Shown here: positions 53,305 through 62,722 of the stretch, piece by piece
How positions within the stretch are numbered: position 1 is the stretch's first letter
How the letters are laid out: every line of letters starts with the position of its first letter
Source of the DNA: Sphingobacterium sp. UBA2700
GTDB lineage: Bacteria > Bacteroidota > Bacteroidia > Sphingobacteriales > Sphingobacteriaceae
Assembly: GCA_002354335.1 (NCBI GenBank)
Contig: DELI01000005.1
Location: 1-64,000, forward strand
Length of the DNA stretch: 64,000 bases
Direction of reading: 5' to 3'
The notes under the pieces: generated by a model
Seen by the model: only the letters and a program-made list of their open reading frames with translations
Database searches by the model: none
What the model was told of the DNA's origin: nothing
Made by a program: the position numbers and the translations under genes

Positions 53305-54465
53305 TTAGAACTTGTAACCAGTCCAAGAGAATGCTGATGCATCAGCACCTTTTAATCCGTCTTTCTTCGTGATTGTTGCATTCACGTCGTTTTTGATCTT
53401 AGCTTTATCTAATCCGTTTGCAGGATCGATTGTGTACTCAATTGACGTTCCGCCGTTACCAGCACCTTTACTATCTGTTAAGTCGATTAAATCAGCTACA
53501 GTAGTACCAGCTCCGAATTTAGCATAAGCGTTTTTGATTGTCGCTTTTGCACCTCTACGGATTTTGAATACATCATGCATCGTTAAGTTTGCATCAGCAC
53601 CTGGAGCATTGTTTACGATCGTGATACCGTTGATAGTGAAATCTGATTGGTTAATGTCTGTAGGAGTTGCTCCATCTAAGTTACCGTCAGCTTCAACACC
53701 ACGAGGATCTTCCGTTACAGGTAAGTATTTAGCTTCTCTGATACCGTAAGCATTTGTAACAGTACCTCTATATCCTTGAGAGAAATCGAACATATCGTCT
53801 GTACAGTTTACTACTAAAATGTTCGTTGCATCAACTGTTCCACCGAAGAACTCGATAGCATCATCATCACCGTAAGAAATGTAGATGTTGCTTAATTTTG
53901 TTCCTTTACCAACGCCGTTCAATGTTAAACCATTGTGTTCTGCTGTTTGGTCGATACGAGCACCTGTATATTCGATTTTTACGAAGTTTAATACACCTGA
54001 GTTATCATTTACATCATCGCCACCAAATTTGATTTTGTTGTTTATTTCTGTACCTGCATCACTTGCTGCACCTTCTTTTCTAGAAAGAGGAGCTTTACCG
54101 TTTAGGATGATACCACCCCAGTCACCTTGTTTCGGAGACGCTGCATTCGATGTAAATACAATTGGTTTGCTAGCTGTACCGTCAGCGATTAATTTACCGC
54201 CTTTTTCTACAAGGATGTAGATATCTGTACCATTAGCCGCAGCTTTGATCGTAGTACCTGCAGGGATTGTTAATGTCGCTCCTGAGTTTACTAAAACTGT
54301 TCCCGATAATGTGTACTCAACGTTTGCATCTAAAGTTGTGTTTGCGGAAATATTTCCTTTTAATTCAGCTTTACCACCTGGAGTTGGTTTTACTGGTTCA
54401 TCATCTGAACATGCTGTGAATGCGAATGCACCTGCTGCTAAAATTGCTAATAACTTTGTTTTCAT
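53305..54465 (-). CDS. Right-handed beta-helix lipoprotein
   Basis: This protein has a lipobox at AFTACSDDE and a Pro/Gly linker. The mature part (about residues 35-385) is built of repeats rich in Asn, Gly, Thr and Ile (GTVLVNSGATLTIPAGTTI, KPIVFTSNAASPKQGDWGGIILNG, NIYISYGDDDAIEFFGG), typical of a right-handed beta-helix. The start at 54465 gives MKTKLLAIL; an ATG two codons upstream is also possible. It lies 64 bases after the TonB receptor gene on the same strand. It is probably a surface lipoprotein working with that receptor. Proteins of this type are sometimes mislabelled multidrug transporter. Confidence 0.8.
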   Translation of the reverse strand: MKTKLLAILAAGAFAFTACSDDEPVKPTPGGKAELKGNISANTTLDANVEYTLSGTVLVNSGATLTIPAGTTIKAAANGTDIYILVEKGGKLIADGTASKPIVFTSNAASPKQGDWGGIILNGKAPLSRKEGAASDAGTEINNKIKFGGDDVNDNSGVLNFVKIEYTGARIDQTAEHNGLTLNGVGKGTKLSNIYISYGDDDAIEFFGGTVDATNILVVNCTDDMFDFSQGYRGTVTNAYGIREAKYLPVTEDPRGVEADGNLDGATPTDINQSDFTINGITIVNNAPGADANLTMHDVFKIRRGAKATIKNAYAKFGAGTTVADLIDLTDSKGAGNGGTSIEYTIDPANGLDKAKIKNDVNATITKKDGLKGADASAFSWTGYKF

Positions 54466-54495
54466 AATCATTTAATTTCTATACAAAAGAACCAC

Positions 54496-54529
54496 GTTAA
54501 CATAACTTACAAGTTATCTGTATGTTAAC
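54496..54529 (-). other. Hairpin between the receptor and lipoprotein genes
   Basis: GTTAACATA at 54496-54504 is the inverse of TATGTTAAC at 54521-54529, with an inner ACTT/AAGT pair. There is no strong T-run, so it may set mRNA stability or the ratio of the two products rather than end transcription. Confidence 0.55.
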
Positions 54530-54535
54530 TTTACA

Positions 54536-57274
54536 TTAAAACTTATAAGATAAACCTGCGCCGAAATCCATACCGCGCTTGTAGCGCTCCACCATCAATT
54601 GAGGGGCTCCGTTCGAGAAGTCCATCGAAAGTTCACGATAAGGGTTGATGATGTTTTCAGCTTTAACCGAGAAGCCAATCTTCTTATTTACAGTACCTCT
54701 CAAATTGAAATCCAATGTTGGAACACCTTTCTCCATGATGTTACCGAATCCTCTAGTACCGATTGAGAAAATACGATCTGAGAAGTAATTGAACACCACC
54801 GTTGGCATCAATTCCACACGGTTTAGGTTTAACTTATACGTTAAATCTGCATTAACCATCAATGGTGATGCGCCTTCTAATTTGTCCGACTCCTTCGTGA
54901 ATTGCGCTAATGGATTTTCTAACTTTTGCTTAGAGTGTAAGTAAGATACGTTCAAGCCTGCAGACAACACGTTTTCACCATGTGCTGTTGCCGTTTTGAT
55001 TAGGTCTTTCTTGATTTCCATTTCCGCACCTAATACATCTGCCGAACCACCTACGTTCAGGAATGTTAAGGTATTACCTCCCGAAGGAATAGTAGATCTG
55101 CCGATCGGGTTTTTAATGTGCTTGTAGAATACGCCGAAAGAGATCAACTCGCCGCCTTCCGGATATAATTCCCACTTCAAGTCTGCGTTGTACGTCTCGG
55201 CAGGGATCAAGTCGGAGTTACCTTCCGTATTGTTATTTTGTCCGGCGTAACGCATTGGCGCAATTTCGATAAATTGAGGCAAGGTATAGGTTTTACTACC
55301 CGATGCGCGAAGGATCATCGCTTCACCTAAGTTATATTTCAAGTTAACACTTGGCAATAAGAATGACTTATCAATTTTCGATGGACCAATAATCTCACTT
55401 TGCGTTACGTTGGTATAGAAATCAACATCTTGCGTCACCTTCTCGAATCTTAACCCTAGCATTGCGGTAAAGTTTGCATTAAATTGGTAAGTCGCGTTTG
55501 CTACCGCAGCGTGAATGTTCTTTTTACCGTTATAGTAGAAAGGAAGGAACGCAAATTCATCACTCTTACCTCTCAAAGTAACCAGATTAAATATACTGCC
55601 TAACTTTTCTGTATTGAAGTATTGGTCTGGATTAGCAATATCGATGTCGCTACCATATGGTGGCAAAAGTTCATGATTGAAGATCGTCGCATTGAAGTCT
55701 CTTTTGGTTATATTTCCGTTGTATCCAAAATCGATTTTTCTATCCAATCCCTCTTCGTTATTCAATTTATAAGTTACGATAGCACGGCTTACGATTCCTT
55801 TTTCTGTCATATCAGAGAAATAACGCTCGTTGTTTCCAGACGAATTGGTACTGAAGCGGTACTTGCCCCCGTTTTCCAAAAATCTGTTTACTCTTCTATC
55901 CGGTTCGTTTCCGACAACATAGTTGAAACCAACGGCAACATCTGTACTCCAATTCTGATTGAACTCGTATTTTCCTAAGATCTGAGATACCGAGATGTGG
56001 TTGTCATTGATTTGCTGTCTTCTAGCAAACTCGCGGTCTCCTTCGACTTCATTTGCGTTGAATCCAAAAAATTCAGAGAAATCTTGTACTTGGTCGTGGA
56101 TATATAGGGAGTTAAAGCTTAGCATTCCTTTGTCGAAAGCATAACGAAGGTTTACCATCGCGTTCTGCGATACATTGTACTGATTTCTGATGTATGTTTG
56201 ATCCTGGTAAACTTGACCGATGGTCGTCGCTGCTCCAACAACACCTTCAGCAAACCTGTATTTGGAATCCATCCCTCCGGTGAAGAACAAGCTTAATGTC
56301 TTGCCACCTAGATCAAAACGACGGTTTCCTAAGATCTTAAAGTTAGAGTTGATCAAATTATCAATTGGTTTAGCAACCCAACTGTTTTTGAATGAGTAGT
56401 CGTTTAACGTATTGATATGATGTTTTGAACCTCCATTTAAAGATCCGAACCAGCTTGTTCCATCAATTCGCTTAAAGTTATCTTTTCCGATTGTTTGGGA
56501 GTTCGCCCCGCCCGATACGGCAACCTCTAAACTATTTCCCGTTGCTTCTTTTGTAAAAATGTCCACATTGGCACCCGCAACGTCTCCACCGATTGTTGGA
56601 TTAAACGTTTTGTTAACATTGATGCTCTGTATAACGTCTGAACTGAAGAAATCTAGGGAGATATTTTTATATAATGGGTCTTCGGAAGGTAATGGCAAAC
56701 CGTTAAGGGAAGAAGAATTGTAACGATCGCCTAGTCCACGTACGAATACGTTTTTAGCACCTTCTTGTCTGGATACACCAGCCATTTTAGTAAGGGCTGC
56801 GCGCGCGTCGCTTACGCCTTTTCTTGATAATTCTTGTGTACCGATAGACTCGACCATTAGGTTAGATTTGCGTCTTTCCTCCAAAAGCGCAAGCTCTGTA
56901 GCCTTCTCTCTGCGTCTCGTAACCACAACCTCTTCAATGACAGCATCCTTGTTCTTTAAAGCAAAAGATACAAACTCTGTGTCTGAAGCACTTAGCGTGA
57001 AAGTAATCTCTTGTCCGTCGTACCCCATAATGCTTGCGCGAATAAGATATTCGGCAGGTTTGTTACTTGGTAGTGGGATGTAGAACTCGCCTTTTTCATT
57101 GGTCGTTGTCCCTAATTGAGAGTTAGCAATCGTAATGGTTGCCCCTTTTAATGGCTCGTAGCTTTCAACGTCAACTACAACCCCTTTTACACCGTATGCT
57201 ACTTGTTGTGAATTGGCAACTAGCGTCGCAACACATAATAGCATAACCGTAAACAATGTTTTAATACAATTCAT
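54536..57274 (-). CDS. TonB-dependent outer membrane receptor (beta-helix lipoprotein-linked)
   Basis: This 912-residue receptor has a signal peptide (ending near VANSQ). A carboxypeptidase-regulatory-like domain (VKGVVVDVESYEPLKGATITI) covers about residues 28-110. The plug carries IEEVVVTRRREKATE, GVSDARAALTKMAGVSRQEG, NVFVRGLGDRYNSSSLNGLPLP and GGDVAGANVDIFTKEA, and the barrel ends GLSYKF. Its ligand is unknown. The gene is divergent from the His-rich ABC operon with about 176 bases between them, so joint regulation is possible. Confidence 0.92.
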   Translation of the reverse strand: MNCIKTLFTVMLLCVATLVANSQQVAYGVKGVVVDVESYEPLKGATITIANSQLGTTTNEKGEFYIPLPSNKPAEYLIRASIMGYDGQEITFTLSASDTEFVSFALKNKDAVIEEVVVTRRREKATELALLEERRKSNLMVESIGTQELSRKGVSDARAALTKMAGVSRQEGAKNVFVRGLGDRYNSSSLNGLPLPSEDPLYKNISLDFFSSDVIQSINVNKTFNPTIGGDVAGANVDIFTKEATGNSLEVAVSGGANSQTIGKDNFKRIDGTSWFGSLNGGSKHHINTLNDYSFKNSWVAKPIDNLINSNFKILGNRRFDLGGKTLSLFFTGGMDSKYRFAEGVVGAATTIGQVYQDQTYIRNQYNVSQNAMVNLRYAFDKGMLSFNSLYIHDQVQDFSEFFGFNANEVEGDREFARRQQINDNHISVSQILGKYEFNQNWSTDVAVGFNYVVGNEPDRRVNRFLENGGKYRFSTNSSGNNERYFSDMTEKGIVSRAIVTYKLNNEEGLDRKIDFGYNGNITKRDFNATIFNHELLPPYGSDIDIANPDQYFNTEKLGSIFNLVTLRGKSDEFAFLPFYYNGKKNIHAAVANATYQFNANFTAMLGLRFEKVTQDVDFYTNVTQSEIIGPSKIDKSFLLPSVNLKYNLGEAMILRASGSKTYTLPQFIEIAPMRYAGQNNNTEGNSDLIPAETYNADLKWELYPEGGELISFGVFYKHIKNPIGRSTIPSGGNTLTFLNVGGSADVLGAEMEIKKDLIKTATAHGENVLSAGLNVSYLHSKQKLENPLAQFTKESDKLEGASPLMVNADLTYKLNLNRVELMPTVVFNYFSDRIFSIGTRGFGNIMEKGVPTLDFNLRGTVNKKIGFSVKAENIINPYRELSMDFSNGAPQLMVERYKRGMDFGAGLSYKF

Positions 57275-57294
57275 AGTATGTTAATATTATGTTG

Positions 57295-57302
57295 CAAAAC
57301 TA
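57295..57302 (-). promoter_or_regulatory. -7 promoter element of the receptor/beta-helix operon
   Basis: On the minus strand this reads TAGTTTTG, matching TAnnTTTG, 20 bases before the receptor start. Confidence 0.5.
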
Positions 57303-57353
57303 TAAGCTAGTTGTTATGTGAATATTAACGTTCCATTATCTTAATATAAGCGG

Positions 57354-57365
57354 TTCGTTAACGAA
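57354..57365. promoter_or_regulatory. Perfect 12-base palindrome TTCGTTAACGAA in the divergent spacer
   Basis: The palindrome lies between the receptor gene and the ABC operon. GTTAATATT near 57280 and AATATTAAC near 57321 form a second inverted repeat in the same spacer. Either could be an operator; no regulator gene is adjacent, so this is a candidate only. Confidence 0.35.
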
Positions 57366-57450
57366 TTGTTAAGAAGTAGATGGCCCAGATTAATGGTTTT
57401 TATATTGGGAGAAACGGGTAATTAGTGTTAAATTGCAACAAAGTAACATT

Positions 57451-58098
57451 ATGAACGATTTTGTGCTACACACAGAAAGTTTGTCCTATCAATATCCTAA
57501 AGGATCCAAACTTATATTTGAAAATCTTAATATCCCGAAACAGCAGCATACGCTTATCTTAGGCGAATCTGGCTCTGGAAAATCAACGCTGTTGAACCTG
57601 ATTGCAGGTTTTTCGGCACCCACAACGGGAAAAGTCTATATACAAGGCCAAGATATCTACCAATTACAAGAGACCAACTTGGATAAGTTCCGTGCAAAGA
57701 ACCTAGGATTTATCTTTCAAGAAGCACACTTATTAAAGAACCTGACGGTTGCCGAGAACATCAAGCTTGCACAGTCGCTTGCTGGTTTCCCTGTCAACGA
57801 GTCGGAAGTAGCTAACTTGTTAGAAAAGCTACAATTATCCACTTTATCTAATCGCAAGCCGAATGAGCTCAGCCGCGGACAGGTGCAGCGTGTTGCAATC
57901 GCCAGAGCATTGATTAATAAACCTGCCTTGCTGATTGCCGATGAACCTACTGCTTCCTTAGATGATAAGAATACTTTCTTGGTTATAGAGCTCATCAAAG
58001 CGTTGGCGGACGAACAGGGTAGCACCTTGATTATCTCGACGCACGACAAAAGATTAAAAGACGAATTCAACAATAACTATCAACTATCGGCATTATAA
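57451..58098 (+). CDS. ABC transporter ATPase, MacB/LolD-type
   Basis: This 215-residue ATPase has Walker A LGESGSGKSTLLNLIAGF (about residues 36-53), the Q-loop FIFQEAHLL, Walker B LLIADEPTAS and the H-loop STHDKRL. The signature motif reads ELSRGQVQRVAIARAL, with Arg in place of the usual first Gly. I chose ATG 57451; an in-frame TTG lies six codons upstream. It starts a three-gene operon with a permease and a DUF3299-like protein. MacB/LolD-type ATPases drive mechanotransmission rather than substrate passage through the membrane. Confidence 0.92.
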   Translation: MNDFVLHTESLSYQYPKGSKLIFENLNIPKQQHTLILGESGSGKSTLLNLIAGFSAPTTGKVYIQGQDIYQLQETNLDKFRAKNLGFIFQEAHLLKNLTVAENIKLAQSLAGFPVNESEVANLLEKLQLSTLSNRKPNELSRGQVQRVAIARALINKPALLIADEPTASLDDKNTFLVIELIKALADEQGSTLIISTHDKRLKDEFNNNYQLSAL

Positions 58099-58099
58099 G

Positions 58100-59581
58100 A
58101 TGAATATATTTCAACTAGTCTGGAAGAATATCACGCAGCAATGGGGTTCGACCTTCTTGAGTATTATTTTAACGGCCTTCGGTGTAGCGATATTGGTCAG
58201 TATATATATTACAAGCGATACGTTCGAAAAGCAATTAGACAATAATAGTAAGCAGGTTGATTTGGTAGTCGGTGCGAAAGGGAGCCCGCTGCAACTAATC
58301 CTGAGTACTTTATATCATATTGATAACCCAACGGGGAATATCAAGCTTGCGGAAGCCGAAAAACTAAAGGAGAACCCTTTCATTGAAACGGCCGTGCCGA
58401 TTTCCTTAGGCGATAACTTTAAAGGACACCGCATTATCGGAACTGACACCAGCTACATGGGGCTTTACGAGCTTTCATTGGCGGAGGGGAAATTATGGGC
58501 GAAGAGTTTCGAAATCGTATTAGGTAGTGAGACAGCGCGCAAGCATCAGCTGAAGCTGGGCGATCAGATTCATAGTGCGCACGGCCTGGCGGAGAATGCG
58601 CATGTGCATGACGAGCATCCTTTTACCGTAGTGGGAATCTTAAAACCATCCGGCTCGGTTGTTGATAATTTGATACTTTGCGACTTGCAAAGTGTGTGGG
58701 ACGTGCATGGAATCAACCATGATGATCATGATCATGAGCACGAAGGCCACGAGCATGCGCATGATGACCATGATCACGATCATGCGGATCATCAGCATGA
58801 AGAACATGCACATAACACAGCGGCTAGCTCAGAAGCACACGACCATGAGGGGCATGACCATGAAGGACATGATCATGAAGGTCATAATCACGACGCACAT
58901 GAGCACGAACATGCTGCCCTAAGCCCTGCAGATGCAAAACAAGCGGCAAGCAGCGAGCAAACAGACAGCATCGTTTCCGAACGCCCTAGAGATAATGTCT
59001 TTGTTAAGAGCATTGCCGATGATGTGATTCAGGATCACAGCTTGGAGATTACCGCATTATTGGTGAAATACAGCTCTCCTGCTGCGATTGGCGTGGTACC
59101 GAAGTTGATCAATCAATCGACCAGCATGCAGGCGGCATCGCCCGCATTGGAGACTGCTAGGCTGTTTTCTCTATTAGGCGTGGGTATCGACTCCTTGGAA
59201 ATATTGGCCTATGTGATCATGATTATCGCCGGCTTAAGCGTATTTATCAGTTTATATAACGCGTTGAAAGATAGAAAGTACGACTTGGCCATCATGCGTG
59301 CATTGGGCGCTTCGAAGGTTAAACTATTTGCATTGCTTTTGGTCGAAGGATTGGTGATCACCACGATTGGTGGATTGCTGGGATTGTTATTCGGACATTT
59401 AGGCTTGTACTTTATCAGTACGCAGACCAGCCAAAGTGCAGATATCATCCAAGCGTTTAGTATTTATAGCAAGGAATGGTTAATTTTGCTGACGGCTTGT
59501 CTAATCGGCGTCATCGCTTCGGTTATTCCGGCGATAAAAGCATACAACACAACCATATCGACGATATTAGGGAATAAATAA
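58100..59581 (+). CDS. FtsX-like ABC transporter permease with large histidine-rich insertion
   Basis: This 493-residue inner-membrane protein has one N-terminal transmembrane segment (about residues 17-40), a large periplasmic domain, and three C-terminal segments (about 370-395, 410-440, 455-485), the MacB/FtsX layout. An insertion at about residues 207-273 holds some 25 histidines with Asp and Glu (HDHEHEGHEHAHDDHDHD and similar repeats). A smaller His cluster lies near 157-174. Such stretches bind zinc, copper or nickel. The gene overlaps nothing but is spaced by one base from its ATPase gene. Confidence 0.92.
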   Translation: MNIFQLVWKNITQQWGSTFLSIILTAFGVAILVSIYITSDTFEKQLDNNSKQVDLVVGAKGSPLQLILSTLYHIDNPTGNIKLAEAEKLKENPFIETAVPISLGDNFKGHRIIGTDTSYMGLYELSLAEGKLWAKSFEIVLGSETARKHQLKLGDQIHSAHGLAENAHVHDEHPFTVVGILKPSGSVVDNLILCDLQSVWDVHGINHDDHDHEHEGHEHAHDDHDHDHADHQHEEHAHNTAASSEAHDHEGHDHEGHDHEGHNHDAHEHEHAALSPADAKQAASSEQTDSIVSERPRDNVFVKSIADDVIQDHSLEITALLVKYSSPAAIGVVPKLINQSTSMQAASPALETARLFSLLGVGIDSLEILAYVIMIIAGLSVFISLYNALKDRKYDLAIMRALGASKVKLFALLLVEGLVITTIGGLLGLLFGHLGLYFISTQTSQSADIIQAFSIYSKEWLILLTACLIGVIASVIPAIKAYNTTISTILGNK

Positions 59582-59582
59582 G

Positions 59583-60065
59583 ATGAAGAGAATATTATTT
59601 ACAGTATTATTAATCACATTAACTGTCACTTTTTCGAAAGCACAGATTGGGAATTATAACCAAAATCAGGTACCTGATCATACACCAATGATGAACAGCA
59701 CCTGGGAGGCGATTGATAAAATGATGTATAAGGTGTCAACGGTTGGCAACAAAAAGGTGTACACGCCTAGCTACCCTGCGCCTTTGAAGAAATTAGAGAA
59801 CACGATTGTCGAGCTTCCTGGATATATCGTCCCGCTGGTAAGCGGTAGAAATCACAGTACCTTTATGTTATCCGTATTACCGATTACACAATGTCAATTC
59901 TGTGGTACGAATGGTATTCCACCGATGGTGGAGATCTTCATGAAGAAAGGTACAGTGAAGTTTTCGGATGAGCCTATCAAACTGAAAGGCAAGATGAAGT
60001 TCAATCCGGAGCCTTTAAAAGGGAATGCCGAGATTCAGATCTTTGATGCTGAGTTAATCAATTAA
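59583..60065 (+). CDS. Exported DUF3299-like protein
   Basis: This 160-residue protein has a signal peptide (ending near SKAQ). The motif VELPGYIVPLVSG followed by a beta-strand, TQCQFCGTNGIPPMVEIFM with a CxxC pair, and a terminal beta-rich stretch resemble DUF3299. It starts one base after the permease stop, so the three genes form one operon. Proteins of this kind sit beside MacB-like ABC genes in zinc-responsive clusters of some gammaproteobacteria, as far as I recall. Its stop codon overlaps the stop of the convergent rsmE. Confidence 0.75.
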   Translation: MKRILFTVLLITLTVTFSKAQIGNYNQNQVPDHTPMMNSTWEAIDKMMYKVSTVGNKKVYTPSYPAPLKKLENTIVELPGYIVPLVSGRNHSTFMLSVLPITQCQFCGTNGIPPMVEIFMKKGTVKFSDEPIKLKGKMKFNPEPLKGNAEIQIFDAELIN

Positions 60066-60775
60066 CGATTCAGGAGTGCAATCTCCAAACAGGCGTAGAG
60101 GGCAGCAGTTTCTGTTCGCAACCTCGCCTCACCTAAAGATATAGGATGAAATCCAGCAGCTAAAGCTTGCTGGATTTCTTTTTGAGAGAAATCGCCTTCT
60201 GGCCCGATCAATATAAGATAGCTTTGGTTCTTAGGAAATGCTTGGTTTAAGTATTTCTTCTCATCATCTACGCAATGTGCAATAGCTTTGAGGCTATCTG
60301 AGTCTTTTTGCTGCGCAAGGAATTTATCAAAGTTGATCGCTTCGTTTATTTGCGGCATATAAGCCTTCAGCGACTGTTTCATCGCCGAGACAACTACTTT
60401 GTTCAGTCGATCTACTTTGACTTCCTTACGCTCCGAATGCTCGCTTATTAAAGGAGTAATTTCTTGTATACCGATTTCTGTTGCCTTCTCTAAGAACCAT
60501 TCGATTCGATCGATATTCTTGGTCGGTGCGACAGCGATATGCAAATGATAGCTTGGTTTTTGGAATTCGAATGTTCTGGAAAGAATCTGAAGCGTGCAGC
60601 GCTTTGGATGAGCATCAATAATCTCCGCCTCATACATGCCCCCGCTCCCATCGATCAACTGTACAGTATCTCCAACGGCTAATCGCAGCACGCGTACAGC
60701 ATGTTTGCTTTCCTCCTCACTTAACTGATAGTGAGAAGCCTGTGTATCAATGTCGGGAGTATAAAATAAGTGCAT
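60062..60775 (-). CDS. rsmE: 16S rRNA (uracil-1498-N3)-methyltransferase
   Basis: RsmE methylates U1498 of 16S rRNA using SAM. The 237-residue protein has the N-terminal PUA-like domain (MHLFYTPDI, EEESKHAVRVLRLAVGD) and the SPOUT knot (AVAPTKNIDRIEWFLEKATEIGI, LILIGPEGDFSQKE, ISLGEARLRTETAAL). It is the last gene of the operon that begins with the DedA gene. Its 3' end overlaps the convergent DUF3299-like gene by four bases. Confidence 0.95.
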   Translation of the reverse strand: MHLFYTPDIDTQASHYQLSEEESKHAVRVLRLAVGDTVQLIDGSGGMYEAEIIDAHPKRCTLQILSRTFEFQKPSYHLHIAVAPTKNIDRIEWFLEKATEIGIQEITPLISEHSERKEVKVDRLNKVVVSAMKQSLKAYMPQINEAINFDKFLAQQKDSDSLKAIAHCVDDEKKYLNQAFPKNQSYLILIGPEGDFSQKEIQQALAAGFHPISLGEARLRTETAALYACLEIALLNR

Positions 60776-60787
60776 GTCTAAATCGTC

Positions 60788-62101
60788 CTATTCCTCGTTG
60801 TCGTCGTTTGCTGTTTCCACCAGGTCAAGCTTCACAAACTCGATATTCTGTTGTGTTTTCTTCATGATCGTGAAACAGTAGCCCAATGCCTCGGTGCTGT
60901 CGCCCACATCGGGGATACGCTCAAAGACATGGCTCACCAAGCCTGCGATCGTATCGTAGTCTGAACTTTCCGGAAGCTCCAATGGCAGGTAGCTATTCGC
61001 ATCATGAACGCTAGCTCCGGCATCCACCATGAACTCTGTTTCCGAGATCTGCTCCACTACTGGAGTTTCCTCATCATACTCGTCCTGGATCTCTCCAACT
61101 AATTCTTCGACGATATCTTCCAATGTCACCATACCGGCGGTTCCTCCGAATTCATCCAATACGAAAGCGATTTGGATGCGCTTCAGCTGAAACTCCGTCA
61201 TCAAATCATTGATTTTCTTCGTCTCTGGAATGAAATAAGGCTTGCGCATGATGTTTTTCAACACAACTTCCTTACCCTTTACTAATAAAGGAAGAATGTC
61301 CTTCGTATGCACAACACCAATAATCTGGTCAATATTATCATCGTAAATTGGAATACGAGAGTATCCCTCTTCCGTTACGGTCTCGATAAAGTCTTCTGCA
61401 GTTTCGTCTTGTTCTACGGCTACAATCTTCGTACGTGGAACCATGATATTCTTTACGATACGTTCGTTGAAATCAAATACGTTCTTGATCAACTCATGCT
61501 CGGAATTGTTCAAAGCACCGCTTTCTTTTCCTTTTTCCAAAAGATATTGTAGTTCTTCCGACGAGTGACTAGCTTCATGTGCACTCACTTGAATTCCGAT
61601 CAATCGTAACAAGAAATTAGCGAATCCGTTCAATAAGTAAATGATCGGTCTAAATACGTAATAGAAGAATTGCAATGGAATTGCCACCTTCATCGTCGTT
61701 GCCACCGGCTTCTGTATCGCAATCGACTTCGGTGCTAATTCACCAAATACAATATGCATAAAGGTGATGATACTGAAGGCCAACACATGACCTAAGTTAG
61801 TCGCCAATTTACCGGACAGCTCAACATTGAACCATCCAAAGATTTGATGAACAATCTGGGTCATAACCGCCTCTCCGACCCATCCAAGGGCTAGAGACGC
61901 GAGCGTAATACCTAACTGCGTAGCAGCAAGATAACCATCCAGATGTTCTGTTATATTCTTCGCGATTTGCGCTACTTTACTTCCTGATTTAGCCTGGAGT
62001 TCTATCTGAGAAGCTCGAACTTTAACAATTGCAAATTCAGCTGCAACAAAAAAACCATTAGCCAGCACTAAAAAAATAGTCCAAAAAATATCAATTGCCA
62101 T
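60788..62101 (-). CDS. CNNM/CBS/CorC-HlyC family membrane protein
   Basis: This 437-residue protein has a CNNM (DUF21) transmembrane domain (residues about 1-190, with three to four hydrophobic segments and [15 protein letters not shown]), a pair of CBS domains (about 205-325, with [12 protein letters not shown] and [11 protein letters not shown]), and a C-terminal CorC/HlyC domain (about 345-425). Relatives export magnesium or cobalt or are called hemolysins. It begins eleven bases before the end of the exported pyrophosphatase gene, so translation is probably coupled. Confidence 0.9.
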   Translation of the reverse strand: MAIDIFWTIFLVLANGFFVAAEFAIVKVRASQIELQAKSGSKVAQIAKNITEHLDGYLAATQLGITLASLALGWVGEAVMTQIVHQIFGWFNVELSGKLATNLGHVLAFSIITFMHIVFGELAPKSIAIQKPVATTMKVAIPLQFFYYVFRPIIYLLNGFANFLLRLIGIQVSAHEASHSSEELQYLLEKGKESGALNNSEHELIKNVFDFNERIVKNIMVPRTKIVAVEQDETAEDFIETVTEEGYSRIPIYDDNIDQIIGVVHTKDILPLLVKGKEVVLKNIMRKPYFIPETKKINDLMTEFQLKRIQIAFVLDEFGGTAGMVTLEDIVEELVGEIQDEYDEETPVVEQISETEFMVDAGASVHDANSYLPLELPESSDYDTIAGLVSHVFERIPDVGDSTEALGYCFTIMKKTQQNIEFVKLDLVETANDDNEE

Positions 62102-62714
62102 TAGTTAGGTCTTTATTTCCGAATTGTGTTTTGTATAGTTCTAAACTCTCTAATATAACATTTTGAGCATCAGTTTGCCCAGAAATATTTTCAATTTTTA
62201 TCGACTTGTTATCGATGGATTTATAGGTCTGAAAGAAATGGGTGATTTCTTTCATGCTATGAGGGGGAAGTTCTGAAAGATCATTCAGATAATTTAGGCT
62301 TGCGTCATTCTTGGCGACAGCAATGATCTTGTCATCTTGCTCGCCAGAATCAAGCATACGCAAAACACCGATAACCTTCGCATCAATGAGCGAATACGGT
62401 TCTAGGTCTTGCGAACATAACACTAAAATATCTAGGGGATCTTTATCACCACAATAGGTTTGTGGGATGAAACCATAATTAGTTGGATAGACTACCGAAG
62501 CATTCAGTACTCTATCCAACTTTAATAGACCCGAGGTCTTATCAATTTCGTATTTCGCTCTAGAACCTTTACTTATTTCAATGACAGCAGTTACTACTTT
62601 CGGAGCTTCATTGCCCGGAGAAACCTGATGCCAAGGATGTTGCTGAGCATTTGCAGAACTAATTCCGACAAACAGCAACAGTATTATGGTCCAGAGCCTA
62701 TCGACGTCGTCCAT
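62091..62714 (-). CDS. Inorganic pyrophosphatase with signal peptide (exported copy)
   Basis: This 207-residue protein has an N-terminal signal peptide ([18 protein letters not shown]), then a family I pyrophosphatase domain: [56 protein letters not shown] and [15 protein letters not shown]. The metal-binding aspartates and the Lys/Arg residues of the active site are retained. It is clearly a duplicate of the gene 8 bases upstream (roughly two thirds identical by eye over the mature part). It would hydrolyse pyrophosphate in the periplasm. Confidence 0.88.
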   Translation of the reverse strand: MDDVDRLWTIILLLFVGISSANAQQHPWHQVSPGNEAPKVVTAVIEISKGSRAKYEIDKTSGLLKLDRVLNASVVYPTNYGFIPQTYCGDKDPLDILVLCSQDLEPYSLIDAKVIGVLRMLDSGEQDDKIIAVAKNDASLNYLNDLSELPPHSMKEITHFFQTYKSIDNKSIKIENISGQTDAQNVILESLELYKTQFGNKDLTNGN

Positions 62715-62722
62715 ATTGATGG

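Noticed and set aside
57300..57350. Zur box in the divergent receptor/ABC spacer
   Set aside because: GTTATGTGAATATTAAC has GTTA/TAAC ends but the inner positions do not pair, so it is too weak a match to name as a Zur site.
58692..58922. Overlapping open frame rich in Met and Ile across the His-rich tract
   Set aside because: It is a frame shadow of the repeated CAT/GAT codons of the permease and does not begin at a sensible start.
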